Of a stretch of DNA of 64,000 bases, positions 1 to 11,323 are shown piece by piece (positions within the stretch are counted from its first letter, which is position 1; the number at the start of each line of letters is the position of its first letter). A model generated the notes under the pieces. The model searched no databases. It was given only the letters and a program-made list of their open reading frames with translations, and had not been told where the DNA came from. The stretch is taken from positions 88,548,411-88,612,410 of the forward strand of contig NC_092793.1 of assembly GCF_918797505.1 (NCBI RefSeq), in the 5' to 3' direction. Made by a program: the position numbers and the translations under genes. The DNA comes from Bemisia tabaci (lineage: Eukaryota > Arthropoda > Insecta > Hemiptera > Aleyrodidae).

Positions 1-467
1 ATTACCCACTACTTAAACAGTCATTTTGTATTGAAGGACCAAACGAAAATATTTTACCCTAGTACATTCCTTGCGCCATCGTAAGGTATAAATAGGAATT
101 TTAGAACAGCTGTTGCCGGATGGTGCAAGAATAATTAATTCTTAGCACTAGTTGGCAACACCGCATTGCATTGGTGTCGATTGACCTAACTTAAGTGCAG
201 TGGTTTCGAGTAACCTAATCTAACCTACATCTGGTGGTGTTGCTTGACAGGTCACTTGACAGCAATGCAATTAGGGATTTCCGACTCGTACCTTCAATTA
301 AATTTTTTTAACCATTTGGCAACAGCAGTAGGTATTTTAATCCCTGTTTTCACCCTACTGATATTCAATCCTTAAATTCGTTGAAGTTTGATAATTATGA
401 GCATTATGACTGGACTTCCTTGGCGTGACTCTGGTTTCTCAGTTCCTAATTTTACGTATTGACACAG
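1..467. other. Intron of the dynein gene, open to the left
   Basis: No coding signal or recognisable element is seen here. The segment is AT-rich and has a few degenerate CCTAA words at 190-230, which recur near 57.96-58.1 kb. It ends at the splice acceptor (AG at 466-467) of the first dynein exon in the window. Confidence 0.6.
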
Positions 468-643
468 GTGTCTATGGTCCTGCTCTTGGAAAAAAATGTA
501 TTTTATTCATCGATGATGTCAATATGCCGAATGAAGAAGCCTATGGAGCCAAACCTCCCGTTGAATTAATGAGACAGTTGATTGACCACAATATGTGGTT
601 TGAGCAGAAGGATATGATTCCAGTAAAAATTTTAGATGTCCAG
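468..643 (+). CDS. Axonemal dynein heavy chain exon: AAA3 Walker B
   Basis: This internal exon belongs to a dynein heavy chain, the ATP-driven minus-end microtubule motor of cilia and sperm flagella. The translation reads GVYGPALGKK, then CILFIDDVNMP, then YGAKPPVELMRQ. This is the AAA3 Walker B segment of dynein heavy chains, in which the paired aspartates coordinate Mg-ATP. It starts after AG at 466-467 with a split first codon and ends on a complete CAG before GTACTC, giving 176 nt that join in frame to the next exon. AAA4 sequences downstream (QSDGSTVALYN, LFALDEK) favour a single-headed inner-arm type (DNAH1/3/7/12 group), but the paralogue is not settled and no symbol is given. Confidence 0.93.
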
Positions 644-1716
644 GTACTCAATTTTTATTAGTTTTTACTTATTTTCTGAGTCGTAGATTCTAGAGAACGA
701 CGTCGTTTGACTTAAAATTACCTAGGAGATTGAAGGACTCACCGCATGGAATTACTGTGTTGAATTTTTAAAGGACCCGCACACTCCAAATGGGAATGTG
801 TAACATGATCGAATTCCCAATTTTTATTGAATATAACTCGTATACTGATTCTAATCAAAAGTCACCATTGCGCCAACTTCTACGTAATTTTTTGCGTAGA
901 GTCCAAATCTGAAGTCAAAACATACCCTTGCCATTTGAAATTTTTGACTTTTGACCTTCCAAAGCCACACAATTTTCGGGGGTCTTGGCCCCCTTAATTT
1001 GGGATCAACAGGGATTATAAGACACATCAATAAAAAAAAAAAAGTATTGACCTCTTCTACCAGGAGACTTTGATTTTGAAAATCGGATTATTTTAACGCC
1101 TACAGTGTCTCATTGAAATTTCCCCATAAAATGCCCCAAAATTCCGTTATTCCAAGAAATGGGGGTTTAGGGGGAAAGTACAAGGAACAAACAGTACCTA
1201 TTTTCGGCCATAGAATTTAAATCCAAAGTCAAAACATACCCTTCATATTTGAAATTTGCGAGAAACTGGGAGCACTACCCACAAACCCCCCCCAAAATTG
1301 GGTTTTTGGGGGCTGAATGTATTATCATTGAATTCTTTGGCGTTGATTTACATTCAGAAAGTTTTCGTCCCGAAGCTCAATTCCCGGCCGTTTCTAAGAA
1401 GAAGATGTGGGTGCTTTGGAACATTCGGTAGAGGTGGACTCTTAGGGTAGCGTGGGAAATCCCCCCCCCCCCATTACGGCCTCAACTTTGAAAACTTTTT
1501 TAAGCTTTGAAGTCGATATCAAAGAAAACCAGTAACAGCATCCTGTTTCTCGCGAAATGTTTCTAGAGCTGAAGTACTCAGATCGCAAATCCACCACCAC
1601 CAATCCACCATGGCGCATGCAGTATCTGACATCAATTTCTTCTTCCTTTTCCTTTATACTTCTCGTGGTCATGATTTACATAAAGTTTTAATGATTTTCA
1701 TCTCTGATTTATACAG
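644..1716 (+). other. Dynein intron, no element recognised
   Basis: This intron of 1,073 nt runs from GTACTC to ATACAG. It contains A, C and G homopolymer runs (for example near 1030, 1287 and 1460). I see no coding signal or clear repeat. Confidence 0.75.
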
Positions 1717-1865
1717 TTGATCGCTGCTGTGAATCCAACCAACCCAGAGACTTCTATCACGCCTCGATTTAGCAGACATTTCAATATTGTAGCAATTAAT
1801 GAATTTTCTGATCAAGTCATGGTTGCAATTTACAGTAAGATCATGCTATGGCATCTTGACACGAG
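1717..1865 (+). CDS. Axonemal dynein heavy chain exon: AAA3 after Walker B
   Basis: The exon continues the same frame: LIAAVNPTN, then ITPRFSRHFNIVAINEF, then MVAIYSKIMLWHL. In dyneins this segment follows the AAA3 Walker B as DVQ(L)xAAM...PRFxRHF, and carries the sensor and arginine-finger-like positions. The glycine-rich GGGRN loop common in inner-arm chains is replaced by NPTNPE, closer to the outer-arm style. The exon has 149 nt and ends ACG AG|GTAACT; the missing base of the codon comes from the next exon, giving T-R-G. The acceptor is ATACAG at 1711-1716. Confidence 0.93.
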
Positions 1866-1989
1866 GTAACTCAGTAATTTAACTTTCAATTTCACACAGG
1901 CTGAAGAGTATTCTGTTCAAACCACTTCAGATGTTTTTTTTAACCCTCGCGGGGTTTTGTTGGTTTCTGGTTCGACAAGAATGAATATC

Positions 1990-2665
1990 TTGCTTTAAAT
2001 TTTTGAAATGTTACACATTTTCAAAATGGCGGCCGAGTTTCATGCGAATCCAACCGTAAACGTCTGTAATTCCAAGTTTCCACCATTTGTCCGGCGCCAT
2101 TTTGAAGTTATTCGAAATTTCAAAACTCCAATGAAGGGTTCGTTTTTCTCATGTCTAAATTCCCCCTATGCAAAGTTTCATGCATATTCACCGATAAACA
2201 GCCTAAATATTCCGTTACCGCTTCAGTTCGCCATTTTGACCGCCGCCATTTTGAGAAGGACAGGATGTCCGGTAAACTAATGCCAGAATTGTTTTCCTCG
2301 TCCCAAAAAACCGTCGAATACCAATTTTCGTCCCAATCCGTCAAAAAAACGGAGATGTCAAATTTCCATTATTTTGAACTTTGACCGGCCGCCATTTTGT
2401 CAAAAATTAAGATTTTGACTTGCGGTTTGCGCCAAGAATTTTCTTTCTTTATTCTCTTTCGATTGATGTTTCACAATGGGGGGGTTTCTATTTGAAAACA
2501 AGTTGGGGTCCGCAGCCCCTCCCCAGGAGGGGGGACGGAAATTTTGGGGGGCCTCAAAAGTAGCTAACATTGATCGATGAACATCCCCAAATTTTCGTTT
2601 CAAAATATTAATTTGGTAAAATTTTAGAGGGGGTGGAAGGGACTTTTGGGACACCCTGTATATTC
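1990..2665 (-). repeat. Single arm of the AAAATGGCGGCC palindromic repeat family
   Basis: The segment resembles one quarter-arm of the 15652-18488 palindrome. It shares the CCGCCATTTTG and AAAATGGCGGCC words, the phrase on a TTTGCGCCAA word followed by TTTCTTT, the G-rich run and C-rich run, and the end ACACCCTGTA, compared with ATCCCTGTA there. It is clearly diverged. I see no reading frame in it beyond chance ORFs. Confidence 0.6.
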
Positions 2666-2679
2666 TTTCAAATAATTTT

Positions 2680-3078
2680 CTAATAGATAAGAGAGGAGAA
2701 ATGGGCCCATGAGATGATGGTTTGGTTGCTGTTTGCTTTTTTGTGAAAAAGGATAATTACTGCCTCTTTAAATTGTTTGGGGATTTTTTGAAAATAAAAA
2801 ATTGCATTGGAAAGGTTTATTATTTTGTAATTTGCTTTAACTGGTAATTTTTTTAATATTGTACCGGTAAAGAGATCAGTACTAGGTGCTTTTTTGTTTT
2901 GCATTTTGAAATAAGTTTTTGGGTTTCATTAAAGGAGTATTCAATTCATCTTCCTCTAAGTTTATAGTTTTATCTTCTTTGGTTGCTGCCGGCTGGGAAT
3001 TTGGTTCAAAAACATTAGCCAGGTGGTCGGCAAAGAGTTCAGCCTCATCCTTACCGGATTTTGCCGACGTCAGCATCT
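2680..3078 (-). pseudogene. Fragment of a Jockey/CR1-type LINE reverse transcriptase
   Basis: Read on the minus strand, two overlapping frames give FADHLANVFEPN followed by NKKAPSTDLFTGTILKKLP and then IPKQFKEAVIILFHKK. This is the finger-region signature of Jockey-like non-LTR retrotransposon RT: (F)xxHLxxVFxPN, then KKAPGxDxIxxxxLKxLP, then WKxAxIIxxxKxGK. In an active element it would copy RNA into a nicked target. Here it is only about 130 codons, frameshifted near 2890 and without the catalytic YxDD region. It is a dead 5'-truncated or internally deleted copy. Confidence 0.7.
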
Positions 3079-3224
3079 AAAAACGAATTTAATGCAGTAA
3101 AAAAATTGGGAATCGATCGTGGTGCACATCCCTACAAGTAATGTGCAGGGTTCTTTAAGGAATATTGGGTTAATCATTTTGAAATAAAAGAAACACATCG
3201 ATCAATCTGACAAAACAAACATTT

Positions 3225-3520
3225 CCCTAGTAGCAGATTTATATAAAAAAAATTTTGACGAAAGTATACCACTCATATAACGGTTATATAACGGTTAAGT
3301 AACGGGATGTTCAAAGGAAACCGCCGTCGTATAACTGTTATAATTCAAATAATTTTATAGATTGCGAGAATAACCTTTATAATTAGTTTATATAAAATTT
3401 ATTTGTAAAAATGTTTTATATAACCATTATACTTTGATTATACATTCTTTATATAAACACGCTCTTTATATAACGGTTATACTTCGTTTATATACTGTGA
3501 CTTTAGCTCTGCTACTAGGG
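3225..3520. mobile_element. Short non-autonomous TIR element, CCCTAGTAGCAGA ends
   Basis: A perfect 13-bp inverted repeat (CCCTAGTAGCAGA, and its complement at 3508-3520) bounds 296 bp rich in repeated ATAACGGTTATA-type words. The flanks both offer TT. The ends resemble those of the larger element at 28166-29251 (CCCAAGTAGCAT). No coding capacity is seen. Confidence 0.6.
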
Positions 3521-3779
3521 TTCTACCACATTGTACACCACTTGCTCGCACACTAAACTTAAACACAGACTACGAACATATGAATTATACGAGTACCAAG
3601 CACCGCGAATATCAAACACGTACAAAACACGTCAAACATACCGAACCCTCAAACTGAAAACATATCAATGTAGAAGGATCAAAAGCAGTATCGATCAATT
3701 TACTCATTTTTGATTTAGTTTCTATTTTCATCAGATGACGAACACATGCATCAGCAAAATCATACTTTCTTATGAGAAT

Positions 3780-3860
3780 ACTAGGGGGCTATGATTCCTG
3801 GCCGCTACGCGGTCCAACCCCCAGAATGTGCTTCGCGTTCTCTTAGGCCCGTGTCGACAA
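3780..3860. repeat. Hairpin-rich GC repeat beginning CTAGGGGGC
   Basis: The segment contains CCGCTACGCGGTCCAACCCC, a short hairpin followed by a C run, then TGCTTCGCG hairpin words. Related segments lie at 30890-30960, 52882-52965 and 55738-55812, so this is a dispersed repeat. See the Helitron-like entries for a possible origin. Confidence 0.5.
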
Positions 3861-4182
3861 AAGAACGACCAAAAAAATGAAAAGATTTTTTTTTTCTCCT
3901 TTATCCAATCTCCCTCTGGCCGGGAGCAATTGGACCAATAAGAATCGAATGAAAAAATCGGCATTTATTTCAAACTTCACGACAAGACTGGAACGAAACG
4001 GAACGGAGCATTCCATCGCTTTTGGATAGTCTGTAGGAAAGCAGCATACCTTCGATTCATTCCCTTCCCCTACTAACTAGACCAAGATTTGACATTTTCC
4101 GCTAAATTTGAAATTCCAGCCATTTCTCATTGGCGGGAATTTCAAATTTTGCCCCCCTTTCTAAGCTTTCTGGTCTCCTCTA

Positions 4183-4490
4183 GAGTCCCTTTATACGGAG
4201 AGTCAAGACAACACCCCCTCATGGAGTCACAAACGGAAATAAAGATTACAGAAATTGAACGTTTTTTGTAATCTTCGATCGGCCCATTCTCAAATTCCTT
4301 TCTCCGTTCCTTCTCTCATTCCGTTTGTTCCTTGCCGAACCCGTAATTCCCTGGTCAATTTCAGATTATAATCTTTGCAATCGGTGAAAATGTAATCTTT
4401 ATTCCCGTTTGTGACACTGTGAAGGCCTAAAATACGGGAACCAATCAGAAATGGATTCACATTGTCTTGACTCTCAGTATAAAGGGACTC
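4183..4490. mobile_element. Tc1/mariner-like MITE with TA duplication
   Basis: GAGTCCCTTTATAC at the left is matched by its complement at the right, and both ends are flanked by TA, the duplication expected of Tc1/mariner. The inverted similarity continues inwards, with GAGAGTCAAGACAA and its complement and with GGAAATAAAGATTAC and ATCTTTATTCCC. It has no transposase frame and is non-autonomous. Confidence 0.72.
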
Positions 4491-4763
4491 TAGTCTCCTG
4501 TAACATAAAAAGACCTGGGTCTTATTTTCAAATTCTGATGACAGCGGACTCATCTAGAGACAATTGCCTGTCAATAGCCGCAAAAATCATGAAAATCGGC
4601 CCGGTAGAACGCTGGAACTACGCGTTACCAGTTTTGCAAAATTAGGAGGTCTCGGAGCTTATAGTATAGATGTGGTAATGCCCCTTTCATTGTAATATAT
4701 GATTTTTGAGCAGTACTGACTTAGGTACTTATTTCTTATTTTCTTCTGTTTTGTCTCTCTCAG

Positions 4764-4911
4764 GGGATTTAGCAAGGAATTCGATCCTTGCATCGAGCAG
4801 ATTGTGTCTGCTACTCTAGCATTCTACAAAGCGTGTCTCTTGAATCTACGACCTACTCCATCTAAAGTTCATTACATGTTTAATCTCCGTGATTTCGCTA
4901 AAGTCATCCAG
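4764..4911 (+). CDS. Axonemal dynein heavy chain exon: end of AAA3
   Basis: The translation EFDPCIEQIVSATLAFYKA, then LLNLRPTPSKVHYMFNLRD, then FAKVIQ is diagnostic. LxPTPxKxHYxFNLRDxxKVxQG is among the most conserved stretches of dynein heavy chains, at the end of AAA3. The acceptor is CTCTCTCAG at 4763, and the donor is CAG|GTAATC at 4911. The 148 nt begin by completing the arginine codon left open by the previous exon and end on a complete codon. Confidence 0.95.
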
Positions 4912-5058
4912 GTAATCTAATTTTAGGCTCTAATTCAGACGAAATGAATCAACTTAAAAACTGTTCATTGAGACTGAGATCATTTCATGTGGTCAAAAAT
5001 TGACATAATTATTATAGTTCCAGTAAAAATATTAGAGCCCTCTACCATTTTAGAGAGC

Positions 5059-5510
5059 AGTAGAGTAATAATGGCAATTTGAGGCCAGATATTGTGCCTA
5101 CTTGTGCAGAAAAATATGAATTGAATTGGGGGTTTTGCGGGGTGGACTTTGAACCATTTGGCAACGTTGTAAAAATGTAATGTTTAAATTTTCAAATTTC
5201 AAAATTTTAAAATTGTAAAACTCCAAAGATTTCAAAATTTCCAAAATGTTGAAAATTTTCCAGAGTTGCTAGTTGATTGATTAAATATCAAATTATTGGT
5301 GAAATTTGGTGACATTGCACCTCACAGTGTTGCCAAATGGCTGCAAAACAATAAATTATTTTTTGAAATGTTGCTGAATCGTGCCAAAAAAAAAGTCGAG
5401 AATTAGAATATTTTGTAATTGGTCAATAGACCGTATCTTTCAGAATGGGCCGGACATCAGAAACTAGAGAGAAGGATCTGAATCGGAAATTTTGCTTTAA
5501 GTGGCGCGGC
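5059..5510. mobile_element. Solo, diverged Maverick terminal repeat
   Basis: Starting AGTAGAGTAATAATGG, this stretch follows the left terminal repeat of the Maverick at 35623 in order. Shared blocks are TTGTGCAGAAAAATATGAAT, then CAGTGTTGCCA, then AATAAATTATTT, then GACCGTATCTT, then GGACATCAGAAACT (GGTATCAGAAACT there). Spacing differs by small indels. No Maverick genes follow, so this is a remnant of another insertion, left by recombination or deletion. Confidence 0.65.
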
Positions 5511-5897
5511 TGTGTATCAGAACCTTGGACTTTTGCCATCGGACAGTGGGCATCAGCGGCATCAGTATTGGATAATTCATTATTGGGTTTGGATATAGGA
5601 ATATGCAACTGGTTTTGAGATGGGAATATACAGTTTGATTTACAAAACTGACTGTGATTTTTAGGCATGACGATTTTAAATTTTATATTTTAGATTTTAG
5701 CCTTGGATTATAGACTGTACAAATTTTTCTTGAAGCTGTAATATGAGCTTCGGATGGTAGACGAAAGTGAAAGATTTTGACAATAATATTAGATCATCTG
5801 TATATTACATTGTAAAAAAAAAAAGAAATCATTACACGATTCAAATTTATAATTCAAAGTGACCTTATCCAGGTTGAAAGAGTCCCAACCTTCCACG

Positions 5898-5945
5898 CCC
5901 TGGTAAAAATTGGTAGTAGGATCTGCGTCCAAAAATACCCCAGAC
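5898..5945. repeat. Fragment of CCTGGTAAAAATTGG TIR element
   Basis: CCCTGGTAAAAATTGG and the following GTAGGATCTGCGT match the terminal segment of the element family seen complete at 24490-24763. Only this end is present. Confidence 0.6.
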
Positions 5946-8900
5946 CTACATTACCGTGCAATTCAAAAACGCCGTAAACGCCACTTTACATTTTTTGGAA
6001 ACAATGTATCATAGCAGAAAAACTTGTGTACCTTGGGACAATGTTTTTACAGAATTCTTTCGCAAATACTGTCGAGAACTTTACCTGAACATTTGAGGTG
6101 CATGGGTGGAACAGTTTTTATTTCATAACGTATTAAGTTCTAAAAATCGAGGGAAAATCTTGATGGATTTACGGCGTTCTTGCTTAGCACGGCAGTACAG
6201 CCGGCTGCACCATTACCTATACACTGTAAAAAGGCTTTCTAAATTTAATTAAACACGTTAAGGGGGTACTCCGGTCTGAAAATGGCCCCAAATTTTTTTT
6301 TCATTTTTTTCCATTTTTTCCTAACTTTATAGAGGAGTGTTGGCTAAAGAAGATGGCGTATCCACTATGCAGTCATGATCGCAAAAACTCGAGAAAATTC
6401 GATAAAAGGGATAATCACTCGCACCTTGCATTCTTTCACTTACATTTATATATACTAATATTGCTCTTCTGAAAAACCAGTTTTCCGCATGTATTTTCAT
6501 AGCTTGGCAACCGTCTCTCATGCTCTAATTGAGCTAGAGACCTACGATTTTTTTTAATGACCAGAAATGTATGCTCCATTTTCTAACAGAGCCGAAATTG
6601 TTATTTTCTTCATGATCATTTAATAGTTTAATAAAAACCATGGAAAAAATGCATCGGAGTAAGTCCTTTCTGGAACGGATGCGATTGGTCATATGCCGTC
6701 GCCTCCGTTCAAGACAAAAGTTTGCTTGGAAGAGGGAACCCGTTCTAATCAAAGTTAAATCCAGGTTTTCGGACCCCATTCTCATTGCTCGGTATACGTC
6801 AACCGGTAAGGTCTTTGACTAGTGTTAGGTAGGTCTCAGGTTCAATCCTCGATGCAGGCAAAAATATTCTAACCTACAAAAACGGCAACATGGACTATCT
6901 CTCTGGTTCGTTTGATTTAATTTTTCTCGATTTCGAAAATTATTTCCTTATGTTATCCTTCGGGGTGCCTCTTTTTCACCAACCATCCTGCTCAACATTT
7001 TCTATGAGGATGATTTCCATTAAGTTGGTTTCCATGTCATATGCGCAAGGAAATGATTCTGGTTTCTGCCCCAATTTTTTATCCGGCTGATTTCCATGCA
7101 AATATCGCATGGAATACTTTTACCAGGCCAGCTCAGCCCCCCCCCCCCCCTCCTATTTCAAAAGTGGATAATTGCTCGTATGAAAAACCCGGGTTATGGG
7201 CACCACTGATCGTAATCACACCTATGAAATATTCATACGTGCGAAATACTCCGCGAAATCATGAAACAGTTGGATTCATTCGATAAATCTTTAAGTAGCA
7301 CAAACTTAAAAAAATATTCAAGTTGTTTTTTACAAACACGGCATAAGTTCAAATATGGTGTTAATACAAGCATGACCTTTCTACAAAAATGACATTGATT
7401 GGTATGGATTTGGTAACTTTGATTTTCTGTCAATGTTTCATGTAAAACCGTGCCGATGACATTCATTTTAGAGACTATGCTTGACAAGAAAATGTTCCCA
7501 TTAAAAAAGGTAGAGGGGTCCCGATTTTGTTCTTCTTTACGGAAACTGTCATTACCTTGTCAATGTTCGACGAATGAGTTGATCTTTAAAGTGAGACCAA
7601 CATCACGTCTGCAGCTAGATTAGTTTTTGACGTGCAGAACCAGTCCGGGTACTCTTTTGACAACCTATAGGTATTGTATGAAAATTTAGTAAGTATTTCT
7701 ACAACTCAGAATTACATTCTGTCCCAAAATCAAACACGCATCAACTGTTCGCGGTTTTTTGTTGATGGTTATGGCATACAAAAGAACAATCAACTTTGCC
7801 ACCCATTGTAAACTCTGTACTTCGCCACTTAAGTGATGCTCTTCATAAGGCCTTGTCTCAACGGCGCAACTGTGAAGGGAATTAGGTGCAACTGTTGCGC
7901 GTTGGTTGTACTAACCAAAGTTACCTGTCCTGACGCACGCGCTTGTGTTCCTGGAAGTTTTAGGCGGGAATATTTGAACGTTATTATTTTTTTTTAGGTT
8001 TAAGTATGTCAACTGGGATAACTAAACTAATAAGTATTCATTAAGAGGAAGTGGATATTTGTGAAATTTTGACCTATTATCATGACAAAAAAGAAAATTG
8101 GTCCTCGGCCAGTTACCGACGCTGCGCACCAGCATATGTCGGGGGGGGGGGGGGGGATTTGCCTCCTTCCTCTCCGCGGTGTGGTGCAGAGACCGCACAT
8201 AAACTTTCTCGCTCGAGTCGACGCTCCGCACCGGCCTTGTAATAGGTCGCAAAGTTAACATGAAGGCACAGCTGTAACATGAAATCGTTAATTGAACTAG
8301 GTACTGACCTATTTATCATCGCCACAAATATTTTCAAAATGAAATTTACATGAAAATAAAGAAATGAGTTTGGTGACTTATTTGGACGAAGAATCATAAT
8401 GCGGGGTCTATTGAGCGAGTAAAATTTTAGGTGATTCATAGGGACTCGCGCACCTGTCAGCTGTCGGGGTGCAGGCGTGTGTCTTGATTCTTCGGCCACC
8501 GAAGACATGTGGCAAGAGCGACGAAATTAGCAACATACGAGGTTCTCCGCCTGGGACTTCTACCCGCTTGAAATGATTCACCACCCATCCGCCAGGAACG
8601 CGGCGCCGCGCTAGACTCTCGCAGCCTCACTAATTTTTCACCAAGGCGGATGAAGAAAAGCTGCGGTCGCATTTCGAGTTGAGCCGCCATTTTAAACGCT
8701 GTGACGCGCAGAGGGTACATCTTTGCCATGCAATCAGGATGTACCCAAAACGTACCCGATAACGTGTGACGTCAAGAGGGTGCAAATTGCGACCACCATT
8801 CTTTATTTGTCTCGACTTACCACCAATCTTACTTTTCACATCTCCCTTGTGTGGTAATTTTGTAAACAAAAATGCAAAATAGTTGCTTCATGCTTCGTGT

Positions 8901-9134
8901 AATCACTGTACTCAATGAATCTCTGTAAAATCATGTGTGTACTCTGTGTGAGTACAATCATGTTCTGCAGTATTATCACATTTGTGTTCAGTACCTCTCA
9001 AAAAGGAGCCGCGAAAGATGGAATCTGCCGGGATGCTTGAGCTCATGATCAAAATACATATTAGCTTCCAATAGAGATCCAAGTGTTAGCTCTAGTGTCA
9101 GCTTGGATGATCATAGTTTGTAAGTACCTAATAA

Positions 9135-9420
9135 CCCAAGTAGCAGAGGTTGCAACAACTTGCAACAGAATCGATTGATTCTTGCTAATAACACAGCTTA
9201 ACAAATTTCGGGTTTTGGTTTGTCCTTCGAACCTTCAACTTTTGGTCGATAAGTGCCGATTTTCGGCAATACAATCCGATAGGAGGACAAAGTTGCAACC
9301 TGCTGACATTGCAAAATTGCTGCACCAAAGTTGTTTAAAATTTTAAGATAGACAACCAGCAATACTTTGAAGTTGAAACATGTTTCAACTTAATTGCAAC
9401 TAGTTCCAACAATGATAGCT
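9135..9420. repeat. TTGCAA-rich segment with one CCCAAGTAGCA terminus
   Basis: It starts CCCAAGTAGCAGAGGTTGCA and is followed by many TTGCAA or TTGCAAC words, like the inside of the element at 28166-29251. The matching right terminus is not found, so this is a truncated relative. Confidence 0.4.
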
Positions 9421-10119
9421 CCTTCAGGGGAGAGTGTAGGCAATCTGCACATCACTCTATTACACTGGTCAACATGGGTTCTGTCCTTCGAACCAAACCA
9501 ATTTTTTTCGATTCCTAGGTGATAAAGAAGCCCGAAAATGGTCATATTAACTTCAGGAAAATTTGCAGGTCCTCAGGGCGCCGTCATTTTGAATTTTTCA
9601 AAATTGAGAAAACCCACGATTAGATTTTTGCAAATATCTCCTCAACGGTTCATCTCAAGAAAAAAAACAAAAAAAAACCAGCGGAAAGAGCATACAATTT
9701 CCTACCGAAATTATCCTCCTTTGTTTGTTCTAGCTTAATTTTTCGGTCGTGAAATTAACGTTTTCTTCAAAAATTAGCTTAAAAAAAGGCGCATTTTTGC
9801 TGACTTTAGGAGAAACTTTGCTTCATACCTCCAGGCACAATAATCTAAGAAAAAAACTGTTATGCTCATTGAAAAGAGCGTAAAATTTACTACTAGGAAA
9901 CATATGTCAATAGTTCCTAAACTTTGACATGATCTTGTGAAGCAGCAGTTTATTAGCTCCGCCCTTAAAATGTGATCTTCTCGACCATTTTCCTTAGAAT
10001 CCCGAAAAAAAGAGAAAAAACCCTAAAAACGAAACCCGAACTGCGTAAAAAGGTGGCAAAATAGTGCTAGGTCCACACAATTTTGTAAACAAAGCCGAAA
10101 AGTTCCAAAATTTTTAGGT

Positions 10120-10432
10120 GGGTTCACATGACGAGTGTGATCTATGGTAAAGGTATAAAAACACCCAAAATTATAGATCTCTCGACGTTACCTCACCTTA
10201 ATATTCCTGCTGTGTGCTAGGTCCACACTATTTTGCAAACAAAGCCAAAAGTTCCAAAATTTTCAATGAGAGTCAAAAATTAGGAGCTCCAGTGAGTATC
10301 AATACGAAACTGAGGGGGGTGAGTGTTCAGCTCAGGCAGTTTGCATTGGAATATTAAGGTGAGGTAACGTCGAGAGATCTATAATTTTGGGTGTTTTTAT
10401 ACCTTTTCCATAGGTCACACTCGTCATCACTT
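10120..10432. repeat. Inverted-repeat (foldback) element, arms about 85 bp
   Basis: The left arm (10120-10209) contains GGTATAAAAACACCCAAAAT and CGACGTTACCTCACCTTAAT. The right arm (10350-10432) is the complement of both, in reverse order. The 140-bp loop has no notable feature. Confidence 0.65.
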
Positions 10433-10700
10433 GACGTGCATAAGGAGACCATAGATATGGTCTACCATGCAAATTTTGAATGAAATTAAACAGATACATT
10501 CTGAGATATGGCTGTGTACACAAATTTGGGGGACGCCTGACGGACGGACACCCATTTTTTCAAGTATAGTTATTTTGACTCCAGGGATCTTAAAACGTCT
10601 AGAAATGATGAAATTTCAACTTTTCTCTCTCTCTCTCTCTCTCCTCTTGGTCGATGACACTACTTCCTCTACGCACGAGGGGAGCGAGAAAGTAATAACA
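10425..10700. repeat. Dispersed repeat with GACGGACGGACAC core
   Basis: It matches 61115-61365 in the same orientation along its whole length. Both contain TTGACGTGCATAAGGAGACC, GGACGGACAC, AACGTCTAGAAATGATGAAA and GGGAGCGAGAAAGTAA. Here a (CT)n microsatellite (10625-10643) has expanded within it. Confidence 0.65.
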
Positions 10701-11110
10701 TGACACTCATACAAGTTAAAAGAAATACCTATTCGAAAAAATTGTGTTGTCCTGCTGTAGTGATACCCTAGTAAGGAAAATATAAAATAGCTTAACTATT
10801 TCTAAATATTGAACACTCAGAAATTAAACACCTGAAAACTCACGTACCTATCACCGTAACCGGCGTTTTTCAATCCAGAACATGAAGGTAAACAACTGTT
10901 CGATATTCGGTATTCGACCTTGAAAGTTTTACTTATCTATAAAAAATTTTTGGAACATCTTCCGTCAACAGTTGCACCAAATTCCCGCAACGGTTGCGCC
11001 GTCGAGACAAGGCCCAATGATTCCCCCTTTGAAATCAGACATAGTAATTGCATCCCTAAGTATTTCAGGAGGTTTGTTAAGATGGTGGATATGCATAATT
11101 TTTCATCTAG

Positions 11111-11323
11111 GGTGTTCTCCTTTCGGTTCCGGAGGCAGTTGAGGATCTTTCTGCAATGAAGAGACTGTGGGTGCATGAAGTGATGCGCGTCTATTACGAC
11201 CGTCTCGTCAGTGAGGAAGACTGCATCTGGCTCGTTCGCACCTTGCATCTAGTGTGCCATGAAAATTTGAAACAGGACCTCAATGAAATGTGCTCTCATC
11301 TTGCTGAAAGTGAACCAATCAAT
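11111..11323 (+). CDS. Axonemal dynein heavy chain exon: AAA3-AAA4 linker
   Basis: Directly continuing VIQ, this exon reads GVLLSVPEAVEDLSAMKRLW, then VHEVMRVYYDRLVSEED, as in dyneins (KVFQG...LWxHExxRVxxDRLxxxED). The acceptor is CATCTAG at 11110. The donor is less certain: I chose AAT|GTTAGT at 11323 because the joined protein SEPIN-ITEYELRNLIYCDF fits the family and keeps phase 0. A GTTAAG further down would add residues that do not look like dynein. The exon has 213 nt, or 71 codons. Confidence 0.9.

Larger units (their letters stand above)
1866..4763 (+). other. Dynein intron with several transposon remnants
   Basis: This 2.9-kb intron holds, in order: a single arm of the 15.6-18.5 kb palindromic family (1990-2665), a Jockey-like RT fragment (2680-3078), a 296-bp TIR element (3225-3520), a hairpin-rich GC segment (3780-3860) and a 308-bp Tc1/mariner-like TIR element (4183-4490). 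Nothing in it continues the dynein frame. Confidence 0.7.
7849..11014. mobile_element. Candidate 3.2-kb element bounded by about 50-bp inverted repeats
   Basis: The left arm, 7849-7903, starts GGCCTTGTCTC. The right arm, 10965-11014, is its complement over roughly 50 bp with a handful of mismatches, including the words ACGGCGCAAC, GGGAATT and GGTGCAACTGTTG. No transposase frame is recognised between the arms, and I could not settle a target-site duplication. It could be an old DNA transposon, or two copies of one short repeat in opposite orientation. Confidence 0.4.
4912..11110 (+). other. Dynein intron, 6.2 kb
   Basis: The intron contains a solo Maverick-type terminal repeat (5059-5510), a fragment of the CCTGGTAAAAATTGG family (5898-5945), and a pair of 50-bp inverted repeats 3.1 kb apart (7849-7903 and 10965-11014). 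That pair encloses a smaller inverted repeat (10120-10432) and a dispersed repeat (10425-10700). From 6000 to 7840 I see nothing beyond chance ORFs and homopolymers. The segment 8100-8760 is GC-richer with a long G run but has no supported gene. Confidence 0.65.

Noticed and set aside
185..230. Degenerate CCTAA words suggesting interstitial telomere repeats (TTAGG)n, also near 57963-58100
   Set aside because: Only isolated imperfect units; no true array.
6796..6862. tRNA-like B box (GGTTCAATCC)
   Set aside because: No A box at the proper distance and no cloverleaf pairing.
8022..8869. Overlapping minus-strand frames of 79-131 codons in GC-rich sequence
   Set aside because: Low-complexity Pro and Arg runs created by G homopolymers; no family match and no start or splice logic.
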